Assembly (NCBI GenBank): GCA_031835245.1
Contig: JAVKOQ010000107.1
Location: forward strand, 1 to 64,000
Source of the DNA: Balamuthia mandrillaris
Lineage: Eukaryota > Discosea > Longamoebia > Balamuthiidae
Reading direction: 5' to 3'
Length of the DNA stretch: 64,000 bases
The notes below the pieces were generated by a model. That model made no database searches and was not told the origin of the DNA. It saw only the letters and a program-made list of their open reading frames with translations. Position 1 is the stretch's first letter. Each line of letters opens with the position of its first letter. Positions 20,751-33,672 of the stretch are shown in pieces. Made by a program: the position numbers and the translations under genes.

Positions 20751-22592
20751 ATGCACTTCCCCTCCTCCTCTGCGGGCGGGCGCAGCAGCCCGCAAGAAAG
20801 GCAAGACCCGCAAACACAACAACAACAACAAGCCCCCTCCTCTAACAGTGCCCCCTCTGCTGCACCAAGTCTAGCGCCTACCGCAAGAGCAGCAAGAAGG
20901 AGAGGAAGACCCCCTGGCACCACCAATGCTAGCCGAGGCCGCAAAAGAAATTCCCTCAACCCACCCGCAGCACATGGTTTTGCCAGGCCGTTGTTGCAGG
21001 CTGTTGAAGAAGAAGTGGCAGTAGAGAAGGAGGGAGGAGGAGAGGCAGCAGTGGCAGCAGACGCAGCGACAACAGCGGATCCTGTCCAACAAACAACAGT
21101 GGGGGAGGTGCTGAGTGTGGAGGAATTGGAAACTGCTGAGGAGCTTGAAGAAGGCAGAGTCAGGAGCCAAGCCCGTGGGAGAGGACGAGGACGGGGCCGG
21201 GGAAGGGGGCGCGGACAAGGCAGAGTGCGCGGTCGTGGACAGGGCAGATCCAGCCTCCGCCCAGACAAAGAATTGGAAGAATGGAGCGAAGACCAAGAAA
21301 CCACAGCCAAAGGAAAGGCTGCCTACATTGCAAAAGGTCAACCTGGTTATTCCCGGCCCAAGTACACCTACGTGAAGAAGGGAAGACGGCCTATTGGTCT
21401 CGTGCGTGCCACACGGCACCGCGATGTAGCGTAAGCCATGACCTTCCCCCCAAACCCCTATTATTGATGCGGAAGAGAGGACTAACCACCCTTCGCCGCC
21501 CCACTACCATTTTCCATAAAAGGCGACAAAAGAGGGAGGAACGGTTGCGGGACAAATGCCAACAGCATTCTTCCGTTGTACCCTTTTCCAATTGGCAACC
21601 TCACCCTCTCCTCCTTTACAAAGAGAGACACCCCAACCAACCGACAGAGTATGTATTTCTGTGAGTGACAGGGTCTGTAACTATGTCTGACTGTGCTATA
21701 TTAGCTGCTTCTCCTTTGGGTGGAGAGACCCCCACTCAGCAATCAATGAACGAACAGCAACCCTTGCTCTGCACGAGGCTATGGCGTGGGGCACATACCC
21801 ACCGACCACATCTGCCTCCGATCAAGAAGAAGTAGCAGGGCGTAGCTATGGCTTTGTTCTTCGCACAGGTGGAGCCATATGGGGATTAGATTGGGCACCT
21901 GCACCATCCAATGCTGTTGCTTCTACGCCCTTTTCGCGAAGTCGGGGAGAGAAAGGGGTGGAAGAAAAGGGGGAAGAACAAGAACAAGAAGACGCACATG
22001 AAGAACTCTTGGTGGTAGCAGTGAATAATCCTTGCACCGCAACAGGGAACATGGATTTGGAGGAGAACGAGGAAGGAGAAGGGGAGGGAGAAAAGGCGCA
22101 CGCTACTTTGCAGATATGGGGAATACCACGGACTCAAATGGAAGCTATTCATAGTTCTTGCCCTTCACTTCCTGTTCTTCACTTTACCTTCGAGTGCGGT
22201 GATGTTGGAATTTCTGATGTCAAATGGTGTCCCAACACCCACCAGCCTGCCATGCAGAGGCTTGGCGTACTTGCTGTCGCTAACGAAGATGGTTCTATTA
22301 AAATCTACAGTGTCCCTACTCCTTGCTCTTTGGCCATACCTGCCCAAGGTGAGGCTTTTTTCTGTTGTGAAACACTATTTTATGCACAACTGAGCATCCT
22401 CCTTTTCTTGTTCTTCTTGTCCCTGTTCTACTTCCTTATTTCAGGAAAAGAGCCAAGTGAGCCCCGTCATATCGCACTAAGGCCAGACAGAGAACTTCGC
22501 CTTCCTCATAATATGCCTATCCGTTCATTAGATTGGTCTCCTGCGTTTGGTCACAGCCTCCTTCTTGCTGGGTGTTCTGATGGTTTGTGAGG

Positions 22593-22632
<40 letters not shown>

Positions 22633-23642
22633 TTGAATGACCTTAATTGACCTGAAACGGGCCACAAAAGGGCACGTGGCGGTGTGGGACTTAGCCTTGC
22701 CAGCTGCTGCACCACCTATATTCTACACTTTAGCCCAAAGGCGAGCAATCACGAGAGTAAGGTGGCACCCGTTTGATGCAAACATATTTGTGTCGGCAGG
22801 ACAGTCTGGCTGGCTAAAGTTGTGGGACCTGCGGAACCCTTATACTCCAGTCTATACGTATATGGCGGGAGGAGGTTGGTTTTAGCGGCTTTCTCATATA
22901 CGTATTTTTGCTACAACTGATACATTTCTATATCCACTCAAGGTTGGGTATCTTCGCTGTTGTGGCACCATTCTAGAGAGCACCCGTTTGTTTTTTTCTC
23001 CTCCGACACGTCCATCCGCTATGTAGACATAGACGAAATGAAAGCTACCATTGTGCATTCCTTATCCCAGTTGACGTGGGTGAGTTTGGTGCCATCATAG
23101 TTTCCAATTACCATTGCTAACACGTTTCCTCTACCGCTACTCCAAAACACCAACACCAACACCAACGCCAACGCCAAAAGGATATGGACGCAACGCCATG
23201 GCTCAATTATTTGGCATTTTGCAGTGCGGATGGCTCTCTTCGCCTGTGGCCCATAGCCGGTCCGATACGGTCTAAGGGAAAGCTTAAAGACTTCAGCTTG
23301 CTGACCACCTCATATGAGATGACGACCACCCCCCAACGTAGCAACGTGCCTTCCGAGCAAGACGAACCCTCTCGGCTCATTTTTAGAGCTGAAGATGCCA
23401 CCTTGGAGAGAAGCTGGAAGACTGACGACCATCAACCTACTGAGGACAATGAGCAGGAGGAGGCAGAAGAGGGAACAGAAGATACCTCCTCCAATGGCGC
23501 TGTCACGGAGGCCCCCTTCGCCCCTCCACTTGTGGGCCTTCATAGGCTGTGTTGGAATACCAATCCCGGAGCGGAGGCCCTGCTCGCCTGTGGAGGGGCC
23601 GCTGGCCTCCTCTTCTGTTTTGCAGTGCCAGGTCTGTTGTAG
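20751..23642 (+). CDS. TFIIIC subunit-like WD40 protein (GTF3C2/Tfc6-like)
   Basis: GTF3C2 is the WD40 subunit of TFIIIC, which recognises the B box of tRNA genes for RNA polymerase III. The N-terminus has RRRGRPPGTT, an AT-hook, and an [12 protein letters not shown] tract. An exon ending at 21660 joins across a 44-bp intron (21661-21704, gtgagt...ttag) into ERTATLALHEAMAWG. Then come GGAIWGLDWAP, LGVLAVANEDGSIKIYSVP, MPIRSLDWSP, GHVAVWDL, ITRVRWHPFD, GWLKLWDLRNPY, IRYVDIDEM, FCSADGSLRLWP and LHRLCWNTNPGAEALLACGG, which form a WD40 propeller. The stop is at 23640. The frame changes between 21330 and 21435, and I cannot place a splice site there. The N-terminal 220 residues could therefore belong to another model. 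Confidence 0.68.
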
Positions 23643-23829
23643 TCATTTATCCATTCGTCCATCCTATTTTACCTGCATCCGACCTACCAAACCATCCGCT
23701 CACTCATTTGCCCGCCAATAATCCGTTTCACTCGTCTATTCATTAGCATACATTGAATTGCCCTCATTTTACATCGATCTTTACATTAGAGTTTTTGTGT
23801 GTTAACAGCCAGCAAAAGGGGCATCAACT

Positions 23830-25622
23830 TTACTCCAAAACGCGAAAGCTATCGTCCAGGACTGCACAGTAGTCCTCCTCAAAGGCAGCCGTATTGTCGT
23901 TCACAGTTGAAGTTGCCACGTGTTTAGAAGTCTGAAGTTCATTCTCTTTCTGTTTGTGTTCAGAGGCCGCTGCCACACCGTTATTATTGCTGGTGTGGTG
24001 GTGGCTAGTTTTTCCTGCAAACACCCGCTGTAGGAGTTCTGTACTGTTGAGTGCTACGTCCTGTGTTAGGTGCAACAGTGGGCTTTTTGCCACGAAACGC
24101 AGAGGTATGTGTAGGTCAGTTACTGCTATGATGCCACTCAATGAAAAGAGAAATGGAGCAAAGGGTTATGTAAATTACTACTGTACCCGAAACCAAGCTC
24201 TCGGATAACACCTAATGCTGTTTCGTCTGTTACGCATGGTAAACATAGTGCCGACAAAGAGAGTTCTCAGCAAAACATAGTGAGTATTGTTCAATAGAAG
24301 TGCGCTTACCATTGTGTAGCAGTTCCTCAAGGATAGAGGTGGTAAACATGCGAAGCTGCCTGTCATCTGACTTGGCCCAAACTGTAAAAACACCAAGCCA
24401 GCCACTTTCGATAATTGTCTTCATGATGCTACCTGCTCACAACAGCAATGTCAAGCGAGTGGTGGTAGAGACATGAAATATGTTCAAACGTACCTGTCTG
24501 CGCAAGTAAGAGGATGCTTTTTGCCACTCGTAGTTGGATCGCATTGTCATTGTTGTTCGCTACAACTAATACTTGTAAAGACTCTAAACCACCTTCCTCA
24601 ACGACACAACGCCGATAGGGCTCTGTAGAAGAGCATAAACGATATGGAAGGTCAGTCTTCGGTTGGAGTTACATTACACTCCAGGGTGATAATGAAAAGA
24701 GGACCTATTTTGCCAAGGCGACCAATGGCTCGAGCTGCCAGAAGTTTTGTTTGAGCCGTAGCAGAAGAGTTACTGACCAGGTTGTTTATAGCATGCATCA
24801 GCAGTCTTACTGATGCCTCTGTGTGCGTGTGTGAGTGAGTGAGAGAGAGATAGAGAGAGAGGAGAGAGGAGAGAGAGAGAGAGAGAGTTAATAAATAATC
24901 ACAAGAATAAAATAGTGGAAGATCGCAAGAAAGAACCAGCAGCAGCGGCATTATTAGTTCTCGCTGGGACTGCCTGGGCCAGCCGGGCCAAAGCTTGAGC
25001 TATTCGTTGTCCTTGATCAGGGTCGGGACGTCTGGACCACTCTACGAATCTTTGAAGACATTCTTGGTCGTCGAGTACGGCTGTCCTGTTTTCAGCTTAG
25101 TGTAAACCAAGGTAAGCTACATTCACTGATAGACAATCAATGTAACCATTGGGGCGGCAACGCTGAGCAGAGAGGATAGATACCACAACAGGCTAAATTG
25201 GTGAGCACACCTACCAGTATGCTTTGCAAGGGAAGCTCATGAGACATAGAACCCTCACGCGCCTGGTGCTGCTCAAGCAGCGTTAATATATTTTTCAGTA
25301 TGGGTATGGCACCTTCCTTAGTCATCTTAACAGCTGTGGCACCTATCCATGGTGGTTGCAGTGGGCCACAGTAAATAAGATGAGGCCACCTCTTCTGACA
25401 AAAAGATAGTATAGAGAGGATTGCTACCAACCATCCTGTGACAGGTAAAGTAAGACACGACCCAGCTGTTGTCGATAGAGGCGAGAGTGTAGGCCCGCCT
25501 CTTTGTCTTTGGGAGTTACCATTATAGAGTCCCGCAAGCTATTGAGAAGGAAACGTGTTGGTGCATACGCCTTTACTGACCACTCGCTCGCTGTTTGGTG
25601 TTCTTGTTGTTACTTGCTTGAA

Positions 25623-25667
<45 letters not shown>

Positions 25668-26099
25668 ATGAGGAAACAGTGTTGGTTGGAGTTTAGAACC
25701 TTGTGCTTGTCGAAATGGCAGTGCACCAACAGCAAAGCCACAGAGGGTGGCAGCAAGAACCATAAGCCAAGTAGTGGGTCGCAAGGAGAGGTACGGTCTG
25801 GACCTTTCCAGTTTCTCCAGCTGCGCAACAGAATTTGTGTTGTAGCTACGCATACAAGAAATAAAAGCCACAGAAAGACTTCTGCAGCAAGGCAACGGCA
25901 GCAGAGGTACACACGCTCTTGGCAGAGCCCTCCCGCTGCTGCTGCTGCTGCTGCTGCGGTTGTAGTGCAAAGCACGCAAGTAAAAGGTGCAATGGCAGGT
26001 ATTTACAGGTACCATGGAAGTTGCACGAAGAGAAGGAAGAGAAGGGAGTGGCCCCCGCGCTAACCTCCACTGCCAAGCGGCGTTGGTCCGCTGCAGCAT
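23830..26099 (-). CDS. ARM-repeat protein with an N-terminal membrane segment
   Basis: I recognise the fold type but not the family. Minus-strand exons encode helical repeats of armadillo type: DKEAGLHSRLYRQQLGRVLLYL, KEGAIPILKNILTLLEQ, SILVGVLTNLA, ECLQRFVEWSRRPDPDQ, LLAARAIGRLG, RVAKSILLLAQ, WLGVFTVWA and MFTTSILEELL. The last exon ends at 23830 with a charged tail. Before the repeats, at about 25780-25720, lies TTWLMVLAATLCGFAVGALP, a membrane helix, and further upstream an Arg- and Ser-rich stretch that could target mitochondria. The first exon (ATG at 26099) is tentative because several frames are open there. The intron at about 25720-25560 holds a long CT run. Confidence 0.55.
25627..25663 (-). 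repeat. (CT)n tract in intron of the ARM protein
   Basis: A plus-strand GA run, CT in the sense strand, inside the first clear intron of the minus-strand ARM gene. Confidence 0.95.
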
Positions 26100-26307
26100 G
26101 CTGCTAGCTTTTGCTCTTGGTGGGGCAGTGCTGCTGGCCGAGGCTCGGAGCAAGAAGCGCTCCTGTCGACGGATCCACTTTTTGTCGACATAAGGCCCGA
26201 GCACGAAAAGCAAGAAGAAGAAGAAGAAGAAGAAGAACAAGAAGAAGAAGAAGAGTGTTCTCCTCTCCTTCCAACTGACACTGAGCGAGCCATCATTCTG
26301 AGCGAGG

Positions 26308-29300
26308 ATGGAGGCCTCCTCCCAGTATTGCCCGCACGTGAGAAAGGTGCAGCTCGCCTTTCAGCAACAGCGCTTTCAATCCCTTGACCTCAAAGTACGT
26401 ACAACCCCACCAGCAAGAACACCACCAGTGGCGGCGGCGGCGGCTGCTACTTGATTCGTTGTTCATTGTTTTGTGGGGAGGTTACTGACCTACCTCCTTG
26501 GTTAAAAAAACAAAATCTGCCACCACCGTACCCCTCACCACCACCCCACTTGTTGCCACCGCAAAAAAGGAACGTATCCACTCGCGTAAACTAGCTTGTT
26601 GCAAGTGCAGGTGTAAGATGCCAAATGTTTGGGCGTGCCTTGAGGTATCTTTTCTCTTTTTGTTACGTTTGTTTGGGACGACCCTCACAAACAGCTTCTT
26701 CTGCCTGCCTCGGTTCAAAAGGACCGTTGCACTTTCATAGGTTGTGGGCGAAACCAGGGAGAACATATGCTATCCCACTTTATGCAGCAGCGACAGCACC
26801 GCCTATGTTTGAACGTGGAAACGCAACAAATATGGTGTTACGAGTGCGACGAAGAGGTTTTAGAGTGTACTTGTCCAGACGAGCAGGAGGCACAACTAAT
26901 AGAGAGAATACGAGGGTTGGTAGTCCTTCCTTCCGCCCGTTCCTCCTCTCGTTCTCTCTCCAACATCAAGCGCAAAGATGGAACAAAGCATTCCTCCAAA
27001 GGTGGTCTCCAACTCTTTTGTAATAGCTCTTTACTTTTCATTCACGAATGTCGCTACTCAAAATAATGTAGGTCTCTGTGGTCTAAGCAATTTGGGTAAC
27101 ACTTGTTATATGAACGCCAGCCTTCAGTGTCTCAATAATAGCCCCTTGGCCTTCTACTTTAGAAAATGCGCTCTCATACAGCTCAGCAAGCATCGTCACA
27201 TCTACAGACTTTCTTGGCATTTTGCGGAGTTTACTGCTCACCTCTGGAGTGGCAAACTGTACTTAATTCTCTTCCCTCTTCCTTCTGCTCTTCTTGCCGT
27301 GCAAATCACATTAACACCCGTGTGGGATGCATGGATGAGCTGGGTGCGAATTGAAAAGGCCTGACCTCCTCTTATACAGGCACTCTTATAAGCCTGTCGA
27401 TTTACTGCGGGACATGGTTCGCGTTAATCCACTTTTTGCTGGATATGGGCAACAAGTTTCGTCTCTCTCTCTCTCTCTCTCTCTCTCATATCTTTGTTGA
27501 GCTAATTGGTATCACACGCAGGATGCTCAAGAGTTCTTAAGGTGTATCATAGATGCATTGCACGAAGAATTAAAGGAAGTAACTCAGCCATCTAAACTGG
27601 TCCTTTTTAATGAACAAGAGCAACTCAACAAAAGTTTGGAGCGGTCAAAAAAGAGAGAGAACCCAAAAACCTCCCAAGTTAAGAAAAAGTATTATCGAAG
27701 TATCGTATCGGACTTGTTCGAAGGCACCCTTCTGAGCCATGTTAAATGTTTGCGGTGTGGAAAGGTAAAACATTTCTATTCTCTATTCATAGACAACCGT
27801 TGATAACCATAAAACACCCAGAGTTCTCCGACTTTAGATCCGTTCTATGATCTCTCTGTCAGCATTCCTTCTGATACTACTCTCAATCGCCTCATTGACC
27901 AAGAGCAACAGCACGTCCCAGCGAACCTTAATAACAGAGAGGGCCGTGGCTTATTTACCCGCATGGGCCAATGGCTTGGGTATTTTCCTTTACTTCGCAC
28001 TGCTTTGCTCTAATTCTCTTTGTGTTTTATTGTATTCACTTTAATATGTATTTACTTTATATTGTTTGGTTTGACATTCCCAATCTAATGTCGCCCATCA
28101 TACAGCCTATCAACTCGCACGGTATCGTTGATGGATTGTCTTCGTTGCTACTGTATGAGCGAGTGCCTAACAGGGGTTGATAGATACAACTGCGACTTCT
28201 GTCGAAGACGTAATGATTCCCAAAAATACTTGCGGCTAGTTCATCTTCCTAAGGTTACGTTACATTCTTGTAGTTTCTTTTGGCTTGAGTTTAGTCACTG
28301 AAACGATTTTCACAGATTTTGTGCATCCATTTGAAACGTTTTCGTCACGATTCGTACTTTAGCTCAAAAATCTCAGATCAAGTTACCTTTCCTCTTACAG
28401 GCCTGAACATGGCCCCATTTTGTGAAGAGTATGGCGGTAACGAGGACATGATTGCCCACACAACCTATGATCTAATCGGCCTCATAAACCATAGAGGTGG
28501 ACTGGGAGGTACTGTACTCTGTCTGAAATTGTTGAGAGATTGCCTTCATTTTTTTCTTTCTTGCTTGCTCGCTTGCTTGCTGGCTCATGCAAACTTTCTG
28601 GTTGCTGGATTTAGGAGGGCATTATGTTGCCTATTGTAAAAATCAAAAGAACGGCAAATGGTGGGAATTTGATGATAGCTACGTGACAGAGGCATCGGAG
28701 AGCCAAGTTCAAGGCACGGAGGCCTATGTACTGTTTTACCAGCGGCGTAGCCCTGAGAAGTACGTAATTAGGACTTAATGTGCATTTGTGATGTTTCAAC
28801 CTTTAAGGATAGCTACTCACTTCTTGCAATGGCGGTGATGGTGACGGCACATATATATATTTTTTGAAAATAGTGATGAAAACGGAGAAGAGATCAAGGC
28901 AATCAGGGCAAGCATCAAAGCGTACCATTGCTGGTTAAACGCTGAGTTCAGTGCAACAGCTGCAAACGGAGCTGCAGAAGAAGAGGAAGAGCAGCCAAGT
29001 TACCTGAGCAGGGAGTGGTACTATAGATGGCTGACAGTGGAGGAGGAGGCAGGTCCCATCGACCACCGGTCCTTTATTTGTGAGCACGGTGGTCTCAGGC
29101 CAGAACAAGTTGCCCACGTCCCCCAAAGGCTGATATCCATACCACGGAACGCCTGGCAACAGCTGTATGCAACGTATGGCGGCGGCCCGGAGATAACCCG
29201 CCTCGAGTCTTGCGGCAAGTGTCAAAAGCTGGATCTCAGGCGAAATGAGGAAAAGCAGGCCATCGCTTCGATGGATCGAGACTCCCTTCAACCCTCTGAA

Positions 29301-29570
29301 GTGTGGTATCTTATGCATGCGGAGTGGTTAACCCAGTGGCACTGTTTTGTGCGTGGGGGTCCTCTTCCTGGACCTATTCCCAATCACTTGTTACTGGAGG
29401 AGAATGACCAAACGGGACTTCGTCCTTTAAAAGGCTTGAAACCTGTGACACACTACCGTGGCGTTATTCCTGATGTTTGGTGGTACTTGTTTGACAGATA
29501 TGGTGGTGGCCCTGAGATACGTCGTGATGTTATTAACATTTATAAGTTACCCTGTGCTGACAGAGCTTGA
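26308..29570 (+). CDS. ubiquitin-specific protease, USP20/USP33-like
   Basis: This deubiquitinase has the domain order of USP20/USP33. A zinc-finger ubiquitin-binding domain comes first (CPHV near residue 8; [38 protein letters not shown]). The catalytic domain has the Cys box [72 protein letters not shown] and the His box GGHYVAYC with WWEFDDSYV, so Cys, His and Asp are present. Two C-terminal DUSP-like units follow: [12 protein letters not shown]...[12 protein letters not shown] and [14 protein letters not shown]...[15 protein letters not shown]. The stop is at 29568. The splice joint inside the zinc finger near 26645-26740 is uncertain. The intron from 27456 starts gtttcgt and then a CT run. 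Confidence 0.85.
27463..27487 (+). repeat. (CT)n tract after a 5' splice site
   Basis: The CT run starts about 7 bases after the donor at 27456 in the USP20/33-like gene. Confidence 0.95.
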
Positions 29571-29926
29571 ACAATTCTTCTTTCGAGTCTTTGCTTCATG
29601 TGTGTTTATGTTTTTAATGTGTGTGCCTTCCTTGCTTGCACGTACTTTCGTTGGCCGACTCGAATTTTCGTTGTGTTTAGATCGTATGATCTTGACCACC
29701 TAAATGAGGGGAAAAACAGTAGGCTTCTCCATCAATTTTCTGCTGAATTTTCAGGGGATGTAGTTAGCTTTGTCCAGCCGGACCAATCGGCACTTGTTTT
29801 GCCCAAAACGAAGGCTGGCCTGCCTGGCTTTTTTTGCTTTTTTGTTTTGCAACGCAACCACCGCAAACTACAAACAAACACTAAGCACATCACAGAGCAC
29901 TTGGGTTGCATTCGGCTGGACCAACA
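29571..29926. other. intergenic region, nothing recognised
   Basis: Between the USP stop and the UspA start the DNA is T-rich with no coding exon I can support. It must hold the USP 3' end and the UspA promoter. Confidence 0.5.
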
Positions 29927-30499
29927 ATGACTAAATACATGATTGCCATTGATGGAAGTGAGCACTCCGAGAAGGCTTATTCCATTGCCCACAAACTGTT
30001 GACGCCAGAGGACCAAATCTACTTGATCACTGTAGCCAAGGCCAAAGAAATTGAAGCTGCACAGCAGCTGCTTGCCAAGTGGGAGAACCAATGCAAAGCC
30101 GATGGGGTGAGTTGCTGACCATTATTTCCTCCTTGTTCTCGTGATACTTACTTGCCACTCTCTGCAACTTGTAAAGTACGCCCACGTCGAAACCGTTCTG
30201 CTGGAAGCTTCTGATGCCCGCGAGGCCATTTGCGAAGCTGTGGAGGCCAAAGGAGTTGACATCCTGGTGGTAGGCACTAGGGGCCTTGGCACCATTAAGA
30301 GGTTGGTTTCTTTTATCCCTCTGTTTTCTTTGTCTCGACACAAAAGTGTGAGAGGGAGTGTGTGACCCACCTGTACTAACCAAAGTGCTATCCCTCCACC
30401 TTACACAAACCACAAAATTGCTTTACAAGGATGTTTATTGGCTCCGTAAGCAACTACTGTGTACAGCATGCTCCTTGTGATGTGATCGTTGCCAAGTAA
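29927..30499 (+). CDS. universal stress protein (UspA family)
   Basis: A single-domain UspA protein, an alpha/beta fold that often binds ATP. Exon 1 gives MTKYMIAIDGSEHSEKAYSI, with the usual aspartate after the first strand. The middle exon gives YAHVETVLLEASDAREAICE and GVDILVVGTRGLGTIKR. The last gives FIGSVSNYCVQHAPCDVIVAK with TAA at 30497. The GTRGLG...GSVSNYC motif is the nucleotide-binding signature of the ATP-binding subgroup. Length is about 135 residues, normal for the family. The ATG at 29927 was chosen because no earlier in-frame ATG exists. In eukaryotes the family is known from plants, protists and some animals. Confidence 0.9.
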
Positions 30500-30542
30500 A
30501 GCTCATTTGTTATGTTAAGCTTGTTTTTCCTCACTGCTGCAC

Positions 30543-30544
<2 letters not shown>

Positions 30545-30577
<33 letters not shown>
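30545..30577. repeat. (GA)n tract between convergent genes
   Basis: A pure GA run between the UspA stop (30499) and the ArfGAP stop (30638). Confidence 0.95.
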
Positions 30578-30578
<1 letters not shown>

Positions 30579-30637
30579 GATAACTACAAAGAGCGTTCAA
30601 GGTGAGCCTGTCAAATAGGGTTGATGTGCACTGAGGG

Positions 30638-33600
30638 CTATGTGTGGGGCTGTAGAAATCTTTTTTCGGCGTATTTGGCTCGTATGAACCCTTCTCTCTC
30701 TGTGCTATGGTTGAGTGAATGTGTTAGCGGGGTGGCTTACTTGCACCCGTTTAAGCCTAACATAGATCGTCAGAGTTTGAAGAAAAAAGAGTACGTGGAA
30801 GCAGTGGCTGTTATCTGTGCGTGAGATTCTAAGTTTGCCGCCCAACGTGCGTTGGCTTTGAGGTTGCCCATGGATGCCATGTGCTGCGTTCGTGAGAAGG
30901 AGAGAAGAGGATTAGTCACCATCATCCGCGGTAAACAGCAAACCAAAAAGGTACCTGGATGGCAGTTGGTCCCCATCGGTCCATTGTGATAGAGCGTACC
31001 TTGGAGACATGAACACCAAGGTTGCGGTGTACCCCAGCACATTGGATGCAGATAAATATGCCAAGGTTCGCACTGGCCCACTCAGGTTCTGTTCAATGAC
31101 AAATCCTCAGTATTCTATGTATGGCTCCATCCAGCCACTGACATTAAAACAAAAAACATTCCACTTACTTGGATGTAGACAATCAGCACAAACATCGTTG
31201 CCGGGCAATAGCAGTAACTTGCCTAATTCTTCTTTGTTCTTCTCGACTTCTTCAGACTGCAGCAGGAATAGCAGGTGAGCGGTAATGCAACGCCCTCAGT
31301 GGGTGAATAGGATACCGAAAGTCCTTTAGTTTCCAACCGGGCTTTCATTAAGAGAGCTTGAGCTTTTTGTATGACGTCAACCCAACCGATCAACTCTGTA
31401 GAGTTTTGAGCAGCAAGCCATAGATGTCCTTCCAAGTTTACCACCCGAAAAGTGTACTTCTTAAGATTGCGATTCAACTCAATCTGTGCTTTCACAAATT
31501 GCAACTGGATTACCTTTTCTTTTTTGTCCCCCTAATGTTGGTTGGTTGATATTCGTTAGTCGTTTGTATGAGGCCGGTGCAGGCTTTGCTAATGAGGAGA
31601 TGAAGCACCTTGAAAATATCAATAGTGCCATGCTTGGTTAAACAAACACGCCGTTTCTTCCAAACAGATACCTGATATATGGTTTGCAAAGTGTTAGTAA
31701 GCTAACTCTTTCACTTGGTACTTTCTTTGGTGGCAATTGATACCTTTGGAATGCTTGTAGGTTTTAACAAATAGAGCACACCTTCTTTATATTCCACTTG
31801 GTGGTGGCCCATTGTAGTTGGGGATGATGGCTCATCAGTTATCCTGTCCTTCATCAAATGGATCCCCCCGGTATCATGTCCAAGTGTATGTTCAATCTCC
31901 GCCACTTCACCCAGCTCCAGCAAGACCTGACCCCGCTGTACCCCATCCAGGTTGTCTCTCCCACGACTCTCGCCTTCGCATTTTGTTTTGCCTTTCTGGT
32001 CTGGTCGGTCCTCGCCTAAGATGTATACTCCGGTTTCGTTACAGGCAGCGCTTGGATCCCCTCCGCTTTTGTGCCGTCTGTGGTGGCGCGAGGGTGACTT
32101 ACTCAGACGAATGTCCGTTGACAGGGAAGTTGGATGCGAGTTGCAGTTGGAAGCGGGAGATGAAACCGAGGGAGATGAAGTTTCTGCACCAGCGGAAGAA
32201 GAAGCGGAAGCCGAAGAGGAAGTTGATGAGGAGGTTGATCGTCGTTTATGACCCCGATTTCGCAGGTTCGGACCTGCAGAGTGCCGGTTGCGTTGCTTTC
32301 TATCTCCAGCGAAGGTAAGCGTAGCTGTAATTTCAGAAGAAGGGGTGCGTCTGTGACCACTTTTTGTTGTAAACGGCAAAGAAGGCACAGTAATTGATGT
32401 GGTGAAGGTAAGGGTGGGGAAATCAGCATGGTTATGATCCACCTCACCTGGTTGCCGGGAAGGATGAACCGCTGTGGAGGCTGTTTCCTGCAGGGAAAGT
32501 GAAGAGCGGAATGAAGCTTCGGCTTGCGGGCAAGTTTCGCCTGATGCTACCAACATTGGGGAATCTAACACAGACTGACGCTCCCGCTTTCCGTAGATAA
32601 CGATACTCTGAGCCTGCAATGGAAAGACGGTTAAACTATCCAGTGACACTTGACATCATAGTGTTCGAGGGTACGTGCCGGCGTTTTTATCCGAAGGCAC
32701 TGCTCATACACCTTGGCTCCTTTCAAGGATATAATCCAAGCAAAATACTCACATTCCTCTTCCACCTTGTATTGCCGTCTACGCTTGCTGTGGTGTGTGG
32801 TGACCTCGAAAGTAAAGGCAGCCGCATCTTGTTCTCTTACATCCACGTTTATGATACGAACTTCTTCCAACGGCTTTCCTTCTGCATTCCTCGACTCAAA
32901 CTGATACAGGATGCTTTGTGGTGAACAAAGGTCGTACCATGATTGTCATGTTGGATGAGAAGCGTGAACAGATAAAGACCGAATGCACCACAAGAATTGC
33001 AAAAGTACAAAAGGACGTCGTGAATAACTCGACAGGAAATTAACATTTTAAAGAATGCTGCCACGTACGCATTTCTCAAGACAAAGAAGTATCGTAGCCA
33101 CTGGTCGCGTTCACCTGCATAAGGTGTTGTGCTTTTTTAAAAGCTAATGAAAAACTCGAGAACGGGTCCCATCCACCGTACCTTGCCTACTGAGCATCCA
33201 GCCGGTCTTTTGAGGCGCCTCCAAACTTTCCAGTGTAAATATTACCACTGCACCGCCGAAATAATGCGTCAACTGGTTAGATGAGGATGAGGGAGAGGTA
33301 GAACGGAGAGAGAAAAGAGGAGAATAGAGAGTAACCTTTTTCGTTGGTTTGTTCATTGCTTTCCTCAACGAGGAGCGGAGAGGTATTGGTGGTCCTCATA
33401 TCGTCCAGCAAGTCTTGGCCTTCAGGAGACCATGACTGACGTCGGGGCCTGGTGTCCCTTCCAATAGGCCGTGAACAGTTCTTTCCGGTGGGTAGTTGGG
33501 GTTCATCAGTTTTCACGTTCCCTTTTATGCTTGGAACAGGGGTGAAGGTAAATGAACGTGAAAGTATAAAGTAACAACAAAGTATGTCCTACCCTGTCCT

Positions 33601-33672
33601 TCTGGCTGATTTTTTCGATGCAGAAAGGGTGGCTGCGCCCCTGTTTTCCGATTTCATTTCCATGCTTTCCAT
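30638..33672 (-). CDS. Arf GTPase-activating protein with two PH domains
   Basis: In minus order the exons give a first PH domain ([12 protein letters not shown], then [32 protein letters not shown] and [14 protein letters not shown]). A linker of about 220 residues rich in Ser, Arg and His follows. A second PH domain runs from [12 protein letters not shown] and [17 protein letters not shown] to [20 protein letters not shown] and [11 protein letters not shown]. The C-terminus is an ArfGAP zinc finger: [42 protein letters not shown], with all four cysteines and the arginine finger of GVHR. The last exon gives [15 protein letters not shown] and TAG at 30638. ArfGAPs switch off Arf GTPases at membranes. 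The start at 33672 is tentative, as the frame is open further upstream. Confidence 0.82.

Noticed and set aside
31818-32318. 166-codon plus-strand frame
   Set aside because: Antisense to the Ser/Arg-rich linker of the ArfGAP protein.
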